Positions 1 through 15,883 of a DNA stretch of 64,000 nucleotides are shown in pieces. The notes beneath the pieces were generated by a model, which had not been told where the DNA came from, made no database searches, and saw only the letters and a list, made by a program, of their open reading frames with translations. Source of the DNA: Chamaelirium japonicum (lineage: Eukaryota > Streptophyta > Magnoliopsida > Liliales > Melanthiaceae). How positions within the stretch are numbered: position 1 is the first letter of the stretch; each line of letters opens with the position of its first letter. Both the position numbers and the translations under genes were made by a program. The DNA lies in NCBI GenBank assembly GCA_947650365.1, contig OX393549.1, positions 19,077,532 through 19,141,531 of the forward strand, given 5' to 3'.

Positions 1-353
1 GGTATATTGGACCGTTCGAGATTCTGGATAGAGTCGGTGAGGTGGCGTATCTCCTAGCTTTGCCCCCTCGGCTCTCAGCGATTCATGCAGTCTTTCATGT
101 ATCGATGCTTCGGAAGTATGAGCCAGACCCATCACACGTGCTGGATTAGCAAGATCTAGACCTCAACAAGGATGCAACTTATGAGGAGAAGCCTGTTCGA
201 ATTCTGGCTAGTGAAGAGAAGGTGTTACGCACCAAGACCATCCGTATGGTCAAGGTGCTTTGGAATCATCATGCTGAAGATGAAGCTACGTGGGAATTGG
301 AGTCCGAGATGCGGTCTCGATATCCCTCTTTGTTTGGTGAGTCATCTAATTGA
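1..353 (+). pseudogene. Ty3/gypsy polyprotein C-terminal end (integrase tail and chromodomain-like region)
   Basis: Reading from base 3, the translation begins YIGPFEILDRVGEVAYLL, the GPF/Y part of an integrase C-terminus, followed by the SAIHAVFHVSMLRKYEPD block common to plant Ty3/gypsy polyproteins. It ends with a TKTIRMVKVLW..EATWELESEMR block typical of the chromodomain-like tail of chromoviruses, and terminates at TGA 351-353. An in-frame TAG at 147-149 breaks it. The upstream polyprotein lies outside the window. A polypurine tract and the 3' LTR follow directly, so this is the 3' end of one element on the plus strand. Confidence in family is high; the exact lineage (Tekay/Del-like) is inferred from the long LTR and tail. 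Confidence 0.9.
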
Positions 354-379
354 TTTCAATTTCGGGACGAAATTTTTCT

Positions 380-392
380 AAGGGGGGTAGGA
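380..392 (+). other. Polypurine tract of the Ty3/gypsy element
   Basis: A purine run (AAGGGGGGTAGGA) sits directly before the TG that opens the LTR and just after the end of the coding region. This is the expected position of the plus-strand priming site. Confidence 0.8.
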
Positions 393-4818
<4,426 letters not shown>

Positions 4819-4825
4819 AGAGAGA

Positions 4826-5219
4826 TGACATAGGGAGTTATTGTCGAAGTTTGGTCTTGCGACCTACGTTTCCGGACGAGAGGTGTTACATGATCGCCAC
4901 TATAATATGAGTAAATTAGGGTTAAGTGTTCTCTTGACATGCCAAGAGAAGCTTCGTACAGTGGGGTTGCATGGAGCAACTAGAAGAGGACTCGAAGGAA
5001 GAAAAGAGCTCTGGCTCTAATCCTCCTCCCATTGAATGACCAACCCCTTTTCTGTAGGTCATAGGGGTCCTTTTATAGTTGTGTTACATGTGCTCGATAT
5101 GGCAGTGATGATGTTACGGTGCTAAGGTGGTGCTAACCCTGGGCCTGGGCTTGCCAACTTGAGCCGTTGCACGGGCCCATATGGGTTTGGTTCTATCCGA
5201 TATAATTTTTGCACCCACA
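4826..5219 (-). mobile_element. Possible solo LTR or LTR remnant
   Basis: On the minus strand the segment opens TGTGGGTGCAAAAATT, very like the LTR start of the Tat element at 48264-63626, and carries CTATAAAAGGACCCC (near 5070), a plausible TATA box with a leader after it. It ends TATGTCA near 4826, giving TG...CA boundaries. No target-site duplication is visible and no internal region is attached, so the boundaries are tentative. Confidence 0.35.
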
Positions 5220-5334
5220 ATCACCGCATGATGCATTATTATTTTACTAGTGACAATCCAAACATCAATTTTTCAAAAAAGGATTAATAAATAACATAAT
5301 AATAAAAAACATATCAAACTTTTTTTTTCTTTGG

Positions 5335-5570
5335 CAGCACAGACTTATAGGCCGGTTGCATGCTCCAATTGGATTGGAGTATGGACGTACGTATATAAGT
5401 CTATACTCCAGTTGAATTGGAGTATGGACTTATACGCGTATAAATCCCCTTGGTGGGCAGGCAATGTGGATTTCTTCTAGCCCTATACCTTGTAAATGAT
5501 CTCCTACTGCTGGTGAACCCACCAAATCCACTCCACCCCTTCACCCTCCACTTGCTTTAGCTGTTGTCGC
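5335..5570. repeat. Left arm of a ~5.4 kb inverted-repeat structure
   Basis: Starts TTGGCAGCACAGACTTATA and contains repeated ACTCCAATTGGATTGGAGTA motifs, then a block ending CCACCCCTTCACCCTCCACTT. The same features recur in reverse complement at about 10443-10757, with mismatches and indels. The two arms may be the terminal regions of one old DNA transposon whose interior (5570-10443) has been filled by other elements, or two copies of a repeat in opposite orientation. Confidence 0.6.
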
Positions 5571-5803
5571 CGCACCATCCCTCATTCACCCTATGTTCGG
5601 AACGAGAGTTGTATGGAAGGAGTGCCGGCTGTGGCGGCGTTTGACGAGGAGGAGAGTAATAGTCTCCGGTGAGGTAGCCAGCGTGCCTGGGATGTAGAGC
5701 GATGCCCAAGGGTTCAAAGGTGGCATTAGGGTTGAGTAGAGGTATGCGTGGGGATCTTCGCTCTCATATGTTGAGTTCATAGGAGCAATAGGATCTTCCA
5801 AAC

Positions 5804-6240
5804 TTTTTTTTTTTTGGTAGGTAAGATAAACTTAACTAGTAATAACTCAAGGAAACAAGCAACATGATACATCACGTCGAGTCAAAAGAAGCAGATTCGG
5901 CAGAACAACCTCATTCCAACAAACCGGACTAGAACCGGTTTTAGCCCACGAAGCTAAGAAGTCAGCCACTTGATTCACTTCACGAAAAGCATGACTGATG
6001 TGCACCATCAAAAATTTTCACAAAAGGTTGTTGATATCTGTAAGGAGGAAGTGATCATCCAGACCTTCCGCCAGCAAAGCATATCTTGACCCGGATAACA
6101 AACTATTTTTCTCAACATTGGAAGATCTCCCATCAATTTTGAAACCCTTATATCCTACTGATTAGTACTGGATTGGAAAGGATCATCCGGAAGAACACCA
6201 GAGTTAGGGTCTTGGATAGAAATTGAACTGTCTTCGAAGG
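5804..6240 (-). pseudogene. LINE (L1-type) 3' end with RNase H-like domain
   Basis: The minus strand reads VHISHAFREVNQVADFLASW, the motif surrounding the last acidic residue of the RNase H domain in plant LINEs, and ends at a stop at 5847-5849. A T-run at 5804-5815 is the poly(A) tail of the LINE on the opposite strand. Upstream on the same strand the frame continues (LSGSRYALLAEGLDDHF) but is broken by a TGA just before VHISHAFRE. No reverse transcriptase or endonuclease is recognisable next to it. It is a truncated relic and may belong to the same insertion as the ORF1 relics at 7039-8350. Confidence 0.75.
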
Positions 6241-7038
6241 AACTTAGTCCAGGATCCTTATCACAGTTATTATTAACCCTACATTGACCAGTCCATTACC
6301 ATCTATAGGAACCCATACCCATATCATATCCATACCCCAGTATAGGAACCTATACCCTAGTATACACAAGTTAGAGGGGAAATCAGGTTTCGGGTTTCAA
6401 GTATGGGTACCCGAAAGTTAATCGGGTAGAGTTCCTATACACATTCCCTATCCAAATCATGCTCCAGGTACAAAATGTGTACCCATGCCCGATGTTTCAG
6501 GTGGGTTTTCGGAGTTCATTGCCTCTACCCCTACCAAAGACTGCATTTTTTGCATTTAACTGGAACCAATTAATATTCAAAATATTTTTTTTTTAGTATT
6601 CATCAAACGGGAGATCACAACTAGATCTCCAGGAGGCGCACATGCCGCGGCACACGCACTACAAAGCCCACCATATGGTGGAGATCACCATCGGCAGAGC
6701 CAAGGAAGAAACCGCCAACACCGACGAACACAACCAACAAACAGCTCCGCTCATCGGCGGAGACCAAGCATCTCCCGAAAACTAGTGGAGAACATAGAAC
6801 AACAAACCACAAAAAACACAACCCAAAAAAAACCAGGCGATCACCGCCAACATCTCCGGCAGCCTGGCCAAAATGAACCTTTCTCGTCTCTAACCGGAAC
6901 ATAGGGAAGAAGTTCATCATCAATCCCTACCTCCACACAACATCTTGAAAATAAGAGCTTATTTTGAAAGGAATTTCTTTCGTCTCAAAAAAGCAAGAAA
7001 GAGGAAATGAAGTCAATAGACATATAAGTCAATGGAAA
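6241..7038. other. Unassigned interval
   Basis: No recognisable gene. It contains a T-run at about 6584-6593 that could be another retroposon tail on the minus strand, and a 100-codon minus-strand open frame (6621-6923) with no recognisable motif. Around 6300-6530 there are repeated ATACCC/TACCCATA-like words but no regular period. Confidence 0.4.
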
Positions 7039-7335
7039 TCATTTCAAGTGATAGAAACGAAAAGAACACACCTTGAGAATCATTTTTATCACCATATATG
7101 AATATGTAATAACCATTCTCCTATGTGAGAAAATATCAAGAGATCCATAAGCCTTCCATATTTTCATAAGTTGATTCTTGAGATTAGCAAAATAAGGCGT
7201 GTCGCAATAGATGAAACCCATCGAGGAAAATTTTCCATTTCTTGTTGGTTTCATCTATTTCTGAATTAGAAAAGACAGCAACCTTGACATTTTCAATCAC
7301 AGTTGGAGGAATAAACTCCAGAATTGGATTAAACA
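7039..7335 (-). pseudogene. LINE ORF1 (DUF4283-like gag) relic, copy A
   Basis: The minus-strand translation contains FDGFH..CDTPYFANLKNQLMK and IWKAYGSLDIFS pieces, matching the pattern of the DUF4283 domain found in ORF1/gag-like proteins of plant LINEs (aromatic residue, basic L.KIW, then a GSLDI-like strand). Two overlapping frames are needed, so at least one frameshift is present. Bases about 7160-7335 recur, with a few differences, at 7983-8166. The TRIM at 7336 interrupts the copy on its upstream (higher-coordinate) side. Confidence 0.55.
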
Positions 7336-7982
7336 TGTTAGATACACTCAAGCCCCAAAACCCGGGTCGTAAGGCCGGGGAGGTCCACACGGGATACACT
7401 AAGCGGGTGATGGGTGCCTCCCTCACCGATGTGGGACTATTCGTCAACACTCCCCCTCACGCGGAGCAAGCGTGACAAGGATTGTAACATCTACCCCAAA
7501 CACGCAAGATATTGTCCCCTTTGCCCGTGCCCGCACGAGAATAACTAAGCTGGTGTGATCATTTGACTGTGGTGTTATAAAGCCAGACCATAGTGCGCTA
7601 CACTTGCACTTTAGCCCTTGGAGAAATTGTGATCATTGAACACTGACCATCACTCTGATGGTTAGGAGGCGTATGAAACATGCACCTAGCAAATTTTTTA
7701 AGGCGAGAGTAGTACTATGATGGGTGGCCCTCCTAGGAAGTTCTGGTGCAGGCACAGCTAAAGTGGACAATATCTTGTATGTTTGGGGTAGATGTTACAA
7801 GGATCCTCCCATGCGGAGCATGCATGGCAAGGCACGATCGGTGGGGAGCGTCCGGAGCAGGAGCAGGAGCAAGAGACGGGCCAACTATAACACCATGTTA
7901 GATACCCTCACGCCCCAAAACTCGGGTCGTAAGGAGAAATCCACACGGTGTATATTAAGCGGGTGATGGGTGCCTCCCTCAC
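7336..7982 (-). mobile_element. TRIM retrotransposon (minus), with a nested Cassandra derivative
   Basis: The first LTR copy is 7336-7449 (TGTTAGATACACTC...TCGTCAACA). A second, truncated copy begins at 7896 (TGTTAGATACCCTC) and stops at CCTCCCTCACC near 7980. Both match, in reverse complement, the TRIM LTRs at 8676-9329. The interval between them is the internal region, but most of it (7483-7799) is a later insertion flanked by AGGAT duplications. No coding capacity is seen, as expected for TRIMs. The outer side of the second LTR is missing and joins a duplicated LINE segment directly. Confidence 0.7.
7483..7799. mobile_element. Palindromic Cassandra-derived element with 5 bp TSD
   Basis: The left end TGTAACATCTACCCCAAAC and right end GTTTGGGGTAGATGTTACA are inverted copies, with about 57 bp of inverted similarity. 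AGGAT at 7478-7482 is repeated at 7800-7804. The right part carries a 5S-rRNA-like block (GCGAGAGTAGTACTATGATG, about 7703-7722) as in Cassandra LTRs; the left end is a Cassandra LTR terminus in the opposite orientation. A normal LTR would have only short TG...CA inverted ends, so this is a rearranged, head-to-head form that nevertheless has a clean insertion signature. The middle (about 7545-7700) is not recognised. Confidence 0.75.
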
Positions 7983-8350
7983 CATATTTTCATAAGATCG
8001 ATGATTCTTGAGATTATTAGAATAAGGCGTGTCGCCATAGATGAAACCCACCGAGGAAAATTTTCCATTTCTTGATGGTTTCATCTATTTCTTAATTAGA
8101 AAAGACAGCAATCTTGACATTTTCAATCACAGTTGGAGGAATAAAGTCCAGAATTGGATTAAACAGAATTAAGAACAGGAAACGATTCATCATCTAAATT
8201 GAAGTACCCTTTATTCATAGATATACTAATTTCATCAGGGACATTATCATAACCAACCTCTTCTCTTGATAAAGGTATCTGATGTTTGACTTGTTGATGT
8301 GTACCTTCGAAGATTTTCGTTGAAGACTGCTCTGGATCCAGATTTAGCAT
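7983..8350 (-). pseudogene. LINE ORF1 relic, copy B and upstream part
   Basis: Bases 7983-8166 repeat the LINE segment of 7160-7335. The sequence then continues into an open minus-strand frame to 8350 (LNLDPEQSSTKIFEGTHQQV...). Sequence to about 8600 on the same strand is probably the 5' part of the LINE, as it is contiguous and begins with serine-rich coding-like sequence, but no motif confirms this. Confidence 0.5.
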
Positions 8351-8675
8351 GAGCGAAGTCTTTTGTCGCCTGAGATCTCCTCAAGAACCCTTTGATTCTG
8401 ATTTCTTTTGCATAGAAGATTGCTTCTTTAATTGAATTTCTCCAATATCACACCCCTTAGATCTGAGGGTGGAGAAGGAATCATGTCCTCATCCTCTCCC
8501 TGAACTGGATTTGCTTCCCGGAGGAAGAAGATCGATTTCCAGTTTGAAACCAAGTATCCCGCCCAAACTTTTCCTCACCCATCTCAGATTGGAAACTTGG
8601 GCAAATGATTCTGCTCTTAGATCTAGGTTTTAATGGTCTTCAAGGCAAATCTCAGATTGTAAACTAGTTTAATTC

Positions 8676-9329
8676 TGTTGAACTAGTCCACCGGTTAGTT
8701 CCACATCGGTAAAGGGGGACCTTACGTCTGCTTTATATACCCTCTGTGGACCTCCTCTTACGACCCGGGTTTTGGGATGTGAGGGTATCTAACATCATAT
8801 GGTATCAGAGCTGGGTTCACCGTATCCCTCCGGGTGCAACCCTTTTCGATTGTGCCTCGCTCTGCATGCTACGCTTGAGGGGGGGGGGGGGGGGGGGTTG
8901 TTTAGGTGGTCTACCGGTTAATCCCACATCGATAAAGGGGGCACCTTACATCCTCTTTATATATTCTCTGTGGAACTCCCCTTATGACTCGGGTATTGGA
9001 GTGAGGGTATCTAAGTCCACCAGTTAATCCCAAAGCGGTAAAGGGGGCACCTATCATCCGCTTTATATACCCTCTGTGGAGCTCCCCTTAATACCCGGGT
9101 TTTGGGGTGTGAGGGTATCGAACATGGTATCAGAGCTGGGTTCACCGTCTCCCTCCGGGTGTGGCCCCTTCCTATTGTGCCTCGCTCCGCGTGCTTTGCT
9201 TGAGGGGGGGTGTTAAGGCAGTCCACCGGTTAGTCCCACATCGGTAAAGAGGGCACCTTACGTCCGCTTTATACACCCTCTATGACCTTCCCTTACAACC
9301 CGGGTTTTGGGGTGTGAGGGTATCTAACA
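8676..9329 (+). mobile_element. Tandem (double) TRIM retrotransposon with TSD AATTC
   Basis: Four LTR copies of about 115-120 bp each (8676-8794, 8899-9014, 9015-9124, 9211-9329) all contain the CCACATCGGTAAAGGGGGCACC core, a CTTTATATACCCTCTGTGGA TATA region and end GAGGGTATCTAACA or similar. Two internal regions begin with TGGTATCAGAGC (8800-8811 and 9125-9136), complementary to the 3' end of initiator methionine tRNA, and end in a G-rich polypurine tract. The middle two LTRs are fused with their outer ends missing, as expected from recombination between two TRIM copies. AATTC at 8671-8675 is repeated at 9330-9334, so the compound unit looks like one insertion. Confidence 0.88.
8879..8897 (+). 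repeat. Poly-G run within the TRIM polypurine tract
   Basis: An expanded polypurine tract of 19 consecutive G; the sister tract at 9203-9210 has only 8. Confidence 0.9.
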
Positions 9330-9334
9330 AATTC

Positions 9335-9985
9335 ATCTTGCATGTGATAATCGAATGATGTGATAATCAATTATAGGCTGTAATATAAGAATGGATTTAA
9401 ATACTATTTACCATATTTGTATTTTTTTTACTTATTGCTATGTCCTCGTTTTATATATTCTGATTTTGACTGAGTTTTAATCTCTGGCACTTTTTTTTCA
9501 TTTTAAAAGCCTCTAGGTTTCCTTAAACATTAAAGGAGAATTTCCAACAATATTGTCTCTTTTTTGCATCCAACGGATAAAAAGTAAGAATCTTCTCCTC
9601 CAAGTTGTGGGACTTACTAGGAGAGCTCATCGGGTGGAGATCATGAGGGGATTTATTTCTTGGTTAGTATATTCATGCTTAACTTGCTTTACTGAATTTT
9701 CTTGCCTTTGATCAAAACTTGTAAAACTAAATACCAAAAGTGCTATGTAATTTTTCTTGTAGCAGATCGATGATTAAAATCATGGAACATGGGGTAGATT
9801 AGATAATTCTTGAGAGTGAATGGATGCATATTTGTACTAGAGGAATTCCTTAAGAAAAAACTGCACTAGATTTGGATATTGGTACTTATCTACATGTATT
9901 TTTTATCTGATATTTGTTTCCTGGTTTGATATAATTTAATTATTAATGTATGATAAATTTGATGAATTAATTTTTTTAAAAATGT
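9335..9985. other. AT-rich unassigned interval
   Basis: No gene recognised. TTTTTCTTGTAGCA near 9750 resembles a CACTA transposon right terminus (TTTCTTGTAGTG) but no partner was found. Confidence 0.4.
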
Positions 9986-10442
9986 TTTTCCTGATGTTGG
10001 CTACTGCGTCAGGAAACATTTGTAACGAACGATTAAAAAAAATAAAATTACCTTTGGCAGCATGGACTTCTACGTCGAAAACGTTTGTAATGAACAAATT
10101 AAATATTTACTTTCGGCGATGTAAGCTACAGCATCGTCAAAAGTAATTAACCTTTGCCAACATAGTGTTTACATCGTCGATTGTGCAATAATTGGCATCT
10201 ATAATTATTTTTTGCGGCGTTGAGGTAATATGGAGACATTGTTTGGGCGACGTTATATATGTCACTAAAAAGTTAACGTTTGGAAACGCCGACACCTCGC
10301 TGAAGAGATTCACAGACATGGCTACGGCGACATCGGGTCAACGCATGCTGTTACATTGGTAAAAGCTTTTGGCGATGCATAGATGATCCCTTGCCAACGA
10401 AGTGCTGCGTCAGAAAACATATTGTTTCTTGTAGTAGAGGAG
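9986..10442 (+). mobile_element. CACTA transposon right-end fragment
   Basis: The fragment ends TTTCTTGTAGTA (about 10431-10442), one base different from the canonical CACTA right terminus. The 450 bp before it contain many short CGACG/GGCGATG/GCGTCA words in both orientations (for example CTGCGTCAGGAAACATT near 10003 and GTCAGAAAACATATTG near 10410), the subterminal-repeat pattern typical of En/Spm-CACTA ends. No left terminus (CACTACAAGAAA) and no transposase were found, so only one end remains. Confidence 0.6.
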
Positions 10443-10757
10443 GAGTTCGGCTGGAGCAAGTGGAGGCTGAAGGGGTGGAGCTGATTTGGTGAGCTCACCG
10501 AAAGGAGGAGATCGTTTCCAAGGTACAAGGTTAGAAGAAATCTACATAGCCTGCTCGTCGAGAGAACTTATATGCGATATGCGACTCCAATTCAACTGAA
10601 GTATAGACTTATATATGTATAAGTCATACTCCAGTTGGATTGGAATATGGAACTATACGCCAGTTGAATTGTCGTATAAGTCTGTACTCCAATCCAATTG
10701 GAGTAAAGATATACGCCAATTCAAGTACTGGCGTATAAGTCTGTTGCTGCCAAATAA
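10443..10757. repeat. Right arm of the ~5.4 kb inverted-repeat structure
   Basis: Reverse-complement counterpart of 5335-5570, ending ...GTATAAGTCTGTTGCTGCCAAA. It contains several tandem GTATAAGTC..CTCCAATTGGATTGG units, more than the left arm, so the arms differ in length. It abuts the CACTA terminus exactly. Confidence 0.6.
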
Positions 10758-10772
10758 GAAACTTTTGATCTG

Positions 10773-12294
<1,522 letters not shown>

Positions 12295-12310
12295 TATATA
12301 TATATATATT
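12295..12310. repeat. Short (TA)n between foldback elements 4 and 5
   Basis: Only about 16 bp of TA here, followed by a T-run. Confidence 0.9.
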
Positions 12311-12317
12311 TTTTTAT

Positions 12318-12704
12318 GGGTCAGGATCAGGGGACACTCATTTTGCACTCAAATTTTTACACCAATTTTTAAATCATTCGATGGAGGTTTCAGAATTTGT
12401 TGATTTTTTGTGAGCATAATCATCTTGTCTTAGATAGCACGTTTACAAAAAATCAGTACATTCTAAAGCCTCTAAGTACATCAAATCTGAAAGGCTTTAT
12501 ACATCGTCCATTTTAATCGTGAATTTGAAGATCACATTTAATAAGTCTTGAGGTTTTAGAATGTGCTGATTTTTTGTGGATATGTTATCTAAGATAAAAT
12601 GATTATGCCAAAAAAAAATCAACAGCTCATGAAACCTCTATCTAATGATTTGAAAATCGGTGTAAAAAACAGAGTGCAAAAATAGTGTCTCCCGAACCTG
12701 GCCC
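12318..12704. mobile_element. Foldback element 5 in (TA)n
   Basis: Starts GGGTCAGGATCAGGGGACAC and ends GTGTCTCCCGAACCTGGCCC, a diverged inverted repeat. Its first 11 bases match the terminus of element 3 and it shares the inner word GCTGATTTTTTGTG, so the two belong to one family. The inner inverted pairs (GAGGTTTCAGAATTTG...ATTCTAAAGCCTC) give the same doubly palindromic layout. It is more diverged than elements 2 to 4. The right flank is (TA)n at 12705-12714. Confidence 0.8.
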
Positions 12705-12716
12705 TATATATATACA

Positions 12717-13335
12717 TATTTTGAAATGTTTAAATCAAATTTTTACACTATCAAAGGTTTGAGAGGTCCATATAGTATGTATTTATATGTATTTTGGACA
12801 GCTACTTAATGGTCTAAAACTTGCAACATGTCCAAGTTCGAGTGATTTCATCAATATTAAGATCTGATTTTTTTTTCAAGAATATCATATTAATTAAACA
12901 ATTAGGAACATATTAATTGAAAGGAATCTAAGATTTACCATATTAGAAACTTTCAGAAAAATACACTTCAATTTAATCGAACAAACATTTGAATGCATTT
13001 TTGTTGAATTGATCTTCCCAGGTTAGTGTTGGGTGGTATATCGCACACCCGAAAATAAATTTTTGAAAAAAATTACATCGGAGAAGGCTAATGATCTGCT
13101 TTGAGGGTTCAAAGTTTTGGGTTTTGGTTTTAAGAGTTTAGGAGTTGAGGTTCAAAATTTTTAAATTTTTTGATAAATTTTGAAATATTTCTGTCACCCA
13201 CATTTCGTTTCGAGGGTCACAATAATAAAAATATTTCGAGAAATTTTGGGAGTTTTTGAACCATGCCGGCCAATCAGCATCCGAGTAAACACGAATATAT
13301 ACCAGAGTAGAGGTGGAGAAGAGGAGAAGCGCCTT
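12717..13335. other. AT-rich unassigned interval
   Basis: No gene or clear repeat recognised. The degenerate end of the copia element at 13340-14871 may extend into it, but no matching 3' LTR was found. Confidence 0.4.
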
Positions 13336-13339
13336 AGTG

Positions 13340-14050
13340 ATGGTCCTTTGAAGATACTGAAGAGTCCGTAAAAAAGTACCATATGAGAGGAGTGACTAAG
13401 AATGATGACAACATAAGCAATATCAGGTCGAGAGATGCAAAGATAGACCAACTGGCAAACAAACTCTCTATATATGTTAAGATGAGGAATTAAAAATAGC
13501 AGCCCGACAGAGAATATTGGCAGTGTACTTCTGCTACGAGAGCAGAATCCCTCACTCACCCTGAGCAATCTCCAGGCCTAAAAAGTAACACAGAGAACCA
13601 AGATCTTTCATATGAAACTGACTCCGAAGAAGGTGCTGAAAAAAGCTATAGCACCTGAATCATCACCCATTAGGATCATGTCATCCACATAAAGAGAATA
13701 ATGGCCCGGTCGTGGGAGGAAGTCTACACGAACATAGAGTGATCATTAAAGCTCTCAACAAAACTGATCTTTGTAACTGCATGATGAAAGCGCTCAAACT
13801 AGACGCGAGGGGCCTGTTTGAGTCATAGATGACCCGACGAAGATGACAAACATACTGAGGAGGAATACTAAAACCTAGAGGAGGTTGCATATAAACAACC
13901 TCCGAAAAATCACCTTGAAGAAAGACGTTATTTACATCCATCTGAAGCAGGGCCTAGCACCAAATTTCGGCAACAACCAGAAGAATCCGAATGGTAGTCA
14001 TATGAGCCACCGGAGCAAAAGTCTGAAACTCCTCGCTATGGCTTACTGCC
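13340..14050 (-). pseudogene. Ty1/copia reverse transcriptase relic
   Basis: In minus-strand order the sequence shows a TFAPVAHMTTIR block, MDVNNVFLQGDFSEVVYMQ (the copia MDVKNAFLHG motif), a VCHLRR segment, a VDDMILMGDDS catalytic-site region near 13680, MKDLGSLCYFLGLEIAQGE, and finally SRPDIAYVV. These are the successive blocks of the copia RT and the connection to RNase H. Several stops and frame changes separate them and stretches are missing, so it is dead. The LTR at 14673-14871 and its primer site lie upstream on the same strand. Confidence 0.82.
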
Positions 14051-14672
14051 ACACAGGGTACTAGAGTGCCTCGCGATAGGACTTAGGCTTTCTGTCAGTG
14101 TGAAGGGCAGTAAGATAACTAAGCAGAAGTCGTCGAGGAAGACTGAGTTATCATCGTTGATGGATCGGAAGTTCTCATCGAGGACTCGGGCATGGCTGAT
14201 CGATATCCCGTGAGGCAGGCACAAAATATGGCGCTGCGTGAGGCGCAATGAAGAGGCCAAAAAAAAGTGAAGGCATGAGAAGGCAAACAAAGCACTCGGC
14301 GGTGGAAGGCGCAAGAAAAACGCACAATCAAAAGCACAGGAGAGGGATCCGGTGTGATGAGGGCAGCACAAAATATCGGAGATCTGGTGTGGATTGCATG
14401 CAAGGAGGAGGGTCGGGGCGATTGCACACAAGGAAGAGGGACATTTTTGCACTCAAGGAGGAGGATCGCGCGCACAAGGGGGGAAGACCGGAGGAATCGC
14501 ACAGGGGGGATTCGCACGAGCAAGGGGGAAGGCCGGAGGGATCAGACGCAGGTGGTCAGAGGTTGCGAGGAAGACAAGATCGCGAGACAGACACGCAGCA
14601 TATCAGATCGCGATATCACGAGAAGAGGGCAGCATATCGGATTGCGAGACCAGGTCGACTCTGATACCATGT
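14051..14672 (-). mobile_element. copia element leader and start of gag, primer binding site
   Basis: Just inside the LTR the minus strand reads ATGGTATCAGAG (near 14659-14671), the methionine-tRNA primer site usual in copia. A long leader follows, then MPESSMRTSDPSTM near 14195, which resembles the opening of copia gag proteins. The frame stops soon after and the following sequence jumps to the RT, so most of gag, protease and integrase are deleted. Confidence 0.55.
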
Positions 14673-14871
14673 GATGAAGAGAGAGAGAGAGAGAGAGAGA
14701 GAGAAACGAATATGGCTTTTGGGAGAACGATATCAAGCTTCTCATTAGCCATTAGCCAACTTATATAAACAATGATGCGTATACCCGTGAGTAACATAGC
14801 GTGTAGCAGTCTGTAACCTACAATATATACTATAATAGACTAACCACATTTATTTTCTACTCATCACTCAT
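14673..14871 (-). mobile_element. copia 5' LTR (about 200 bp)
   Basis: The minus strand begins TGATGAGTGATGAGTAG at 14871, has a TATATAAG TATA box (GTTTATATAAGTTGGC, near 14770), and ends CTCTCTTCATCA at 14673, directly before the primer binding site. It includes a (CT)n tract. No partner 3' LTR is visible in the window. Confidence 0.6.
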
Positions 14872-15388
14872 CAGGCTAACCCCATTTGTTGGTTTGCTTG
14901 AGGATCATCAGACTTTATGTAGTAGGTAGTGGGAAGGGAGTCCATTAGATTATGAGCAAAATCCACTCACCAAATATGCTGATGTGGCGAGAACGGCTCA
15001 CCATATTTAGCTTTTAGCTAGGAAGGCCCTAGGCCGATGGAGATGCTCCAAGTCTAGTCTACTTCACAAGAGGAGATTTCTTATATTCATGCTCCTTACA
15101 TTGGTAGTCCCTCATTTAATAAGAAATTAGCCACCCAAGAAAGGAAACATAATTACATCGAATATGCCTCCAAAATATACATTTATCATAGATTTGACAT
15201 GATCAAGAAATCTCTCCATTATCGCACAATCGCCAAAGATTCCACCCTAGGAATTTATAGCAGGGTAGAGCGAAAACAATGCCTAACCCAAAAAAGAACC
15301 CAACACAACTCTCTTATTCACTAAGAGAGAGAGAGAGAGAGAGAGAATTAACAAGCAATATAGCCTTGCTTTCATTCTTTGAGAGAGA

Positions 15389-15420
<32 letters not shown>

Positions 15421-15453
15421 AAACAAGCAAGCCTTGCTTTCATCCGTTTTCTC
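14872..15453. other. 3' flank of the FD-like gene with (GA)n tracts
   Basis: No other gene recognised. (GA)n tracts lie at about 15325-15346 and 15380-15421. The 3' untranslated region of the FD-like gene should lie just below 15454. Confidence 0.5.
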
Positions 15454-15835
15454 TCAAAATGGGGCACTTAAGGTTCTTTGGAGAGGGTTCTTGGTATGGA
15501 GCTGTGCTGCCATTGTCAAACGTAGCTGGCCACAAATAGAAGAAAAACTAAGAACTAAGCAGGGTGTAGAGAGAGAGAAGCAGGGTGTAGAGAGAGAGAG
15601 AGAGAGAGGAGGCAAAGCAAGGCAAAAATTACCTCCTCGCACTGCTGCTTCAGCCTGGCGTTCTCATCGACCAGAAAAGCAATTTCCAGCTCCAACTCAT
15701 TTGTATAAGCCTTCCTTCCACCCAAAAAAAAATTATTCATTACCATGGCCTCTCATCATGATCAGACCAAGACTTTACCAACCCATCTCATATCTTGTCT
15801 ATTCAACCCCCATGGGCACATGTAATGAACACATC

Positions 15836-15883
<48 letters not shown>

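Noticed and set aside
8800-8812. tRNA gene suggested by TGGTATCAGAGC
   Set aside because: Only the primer-binding complement of a tRNA 3' end, adjacent to an LTR; no tRNA body follows.
14036-14768. Overlapping 106-138 codon frames on both strands
   Set aside because: They fall in the copia leader and LTR; only the short gag-like start near 14195 has any resemblance to a known protein.
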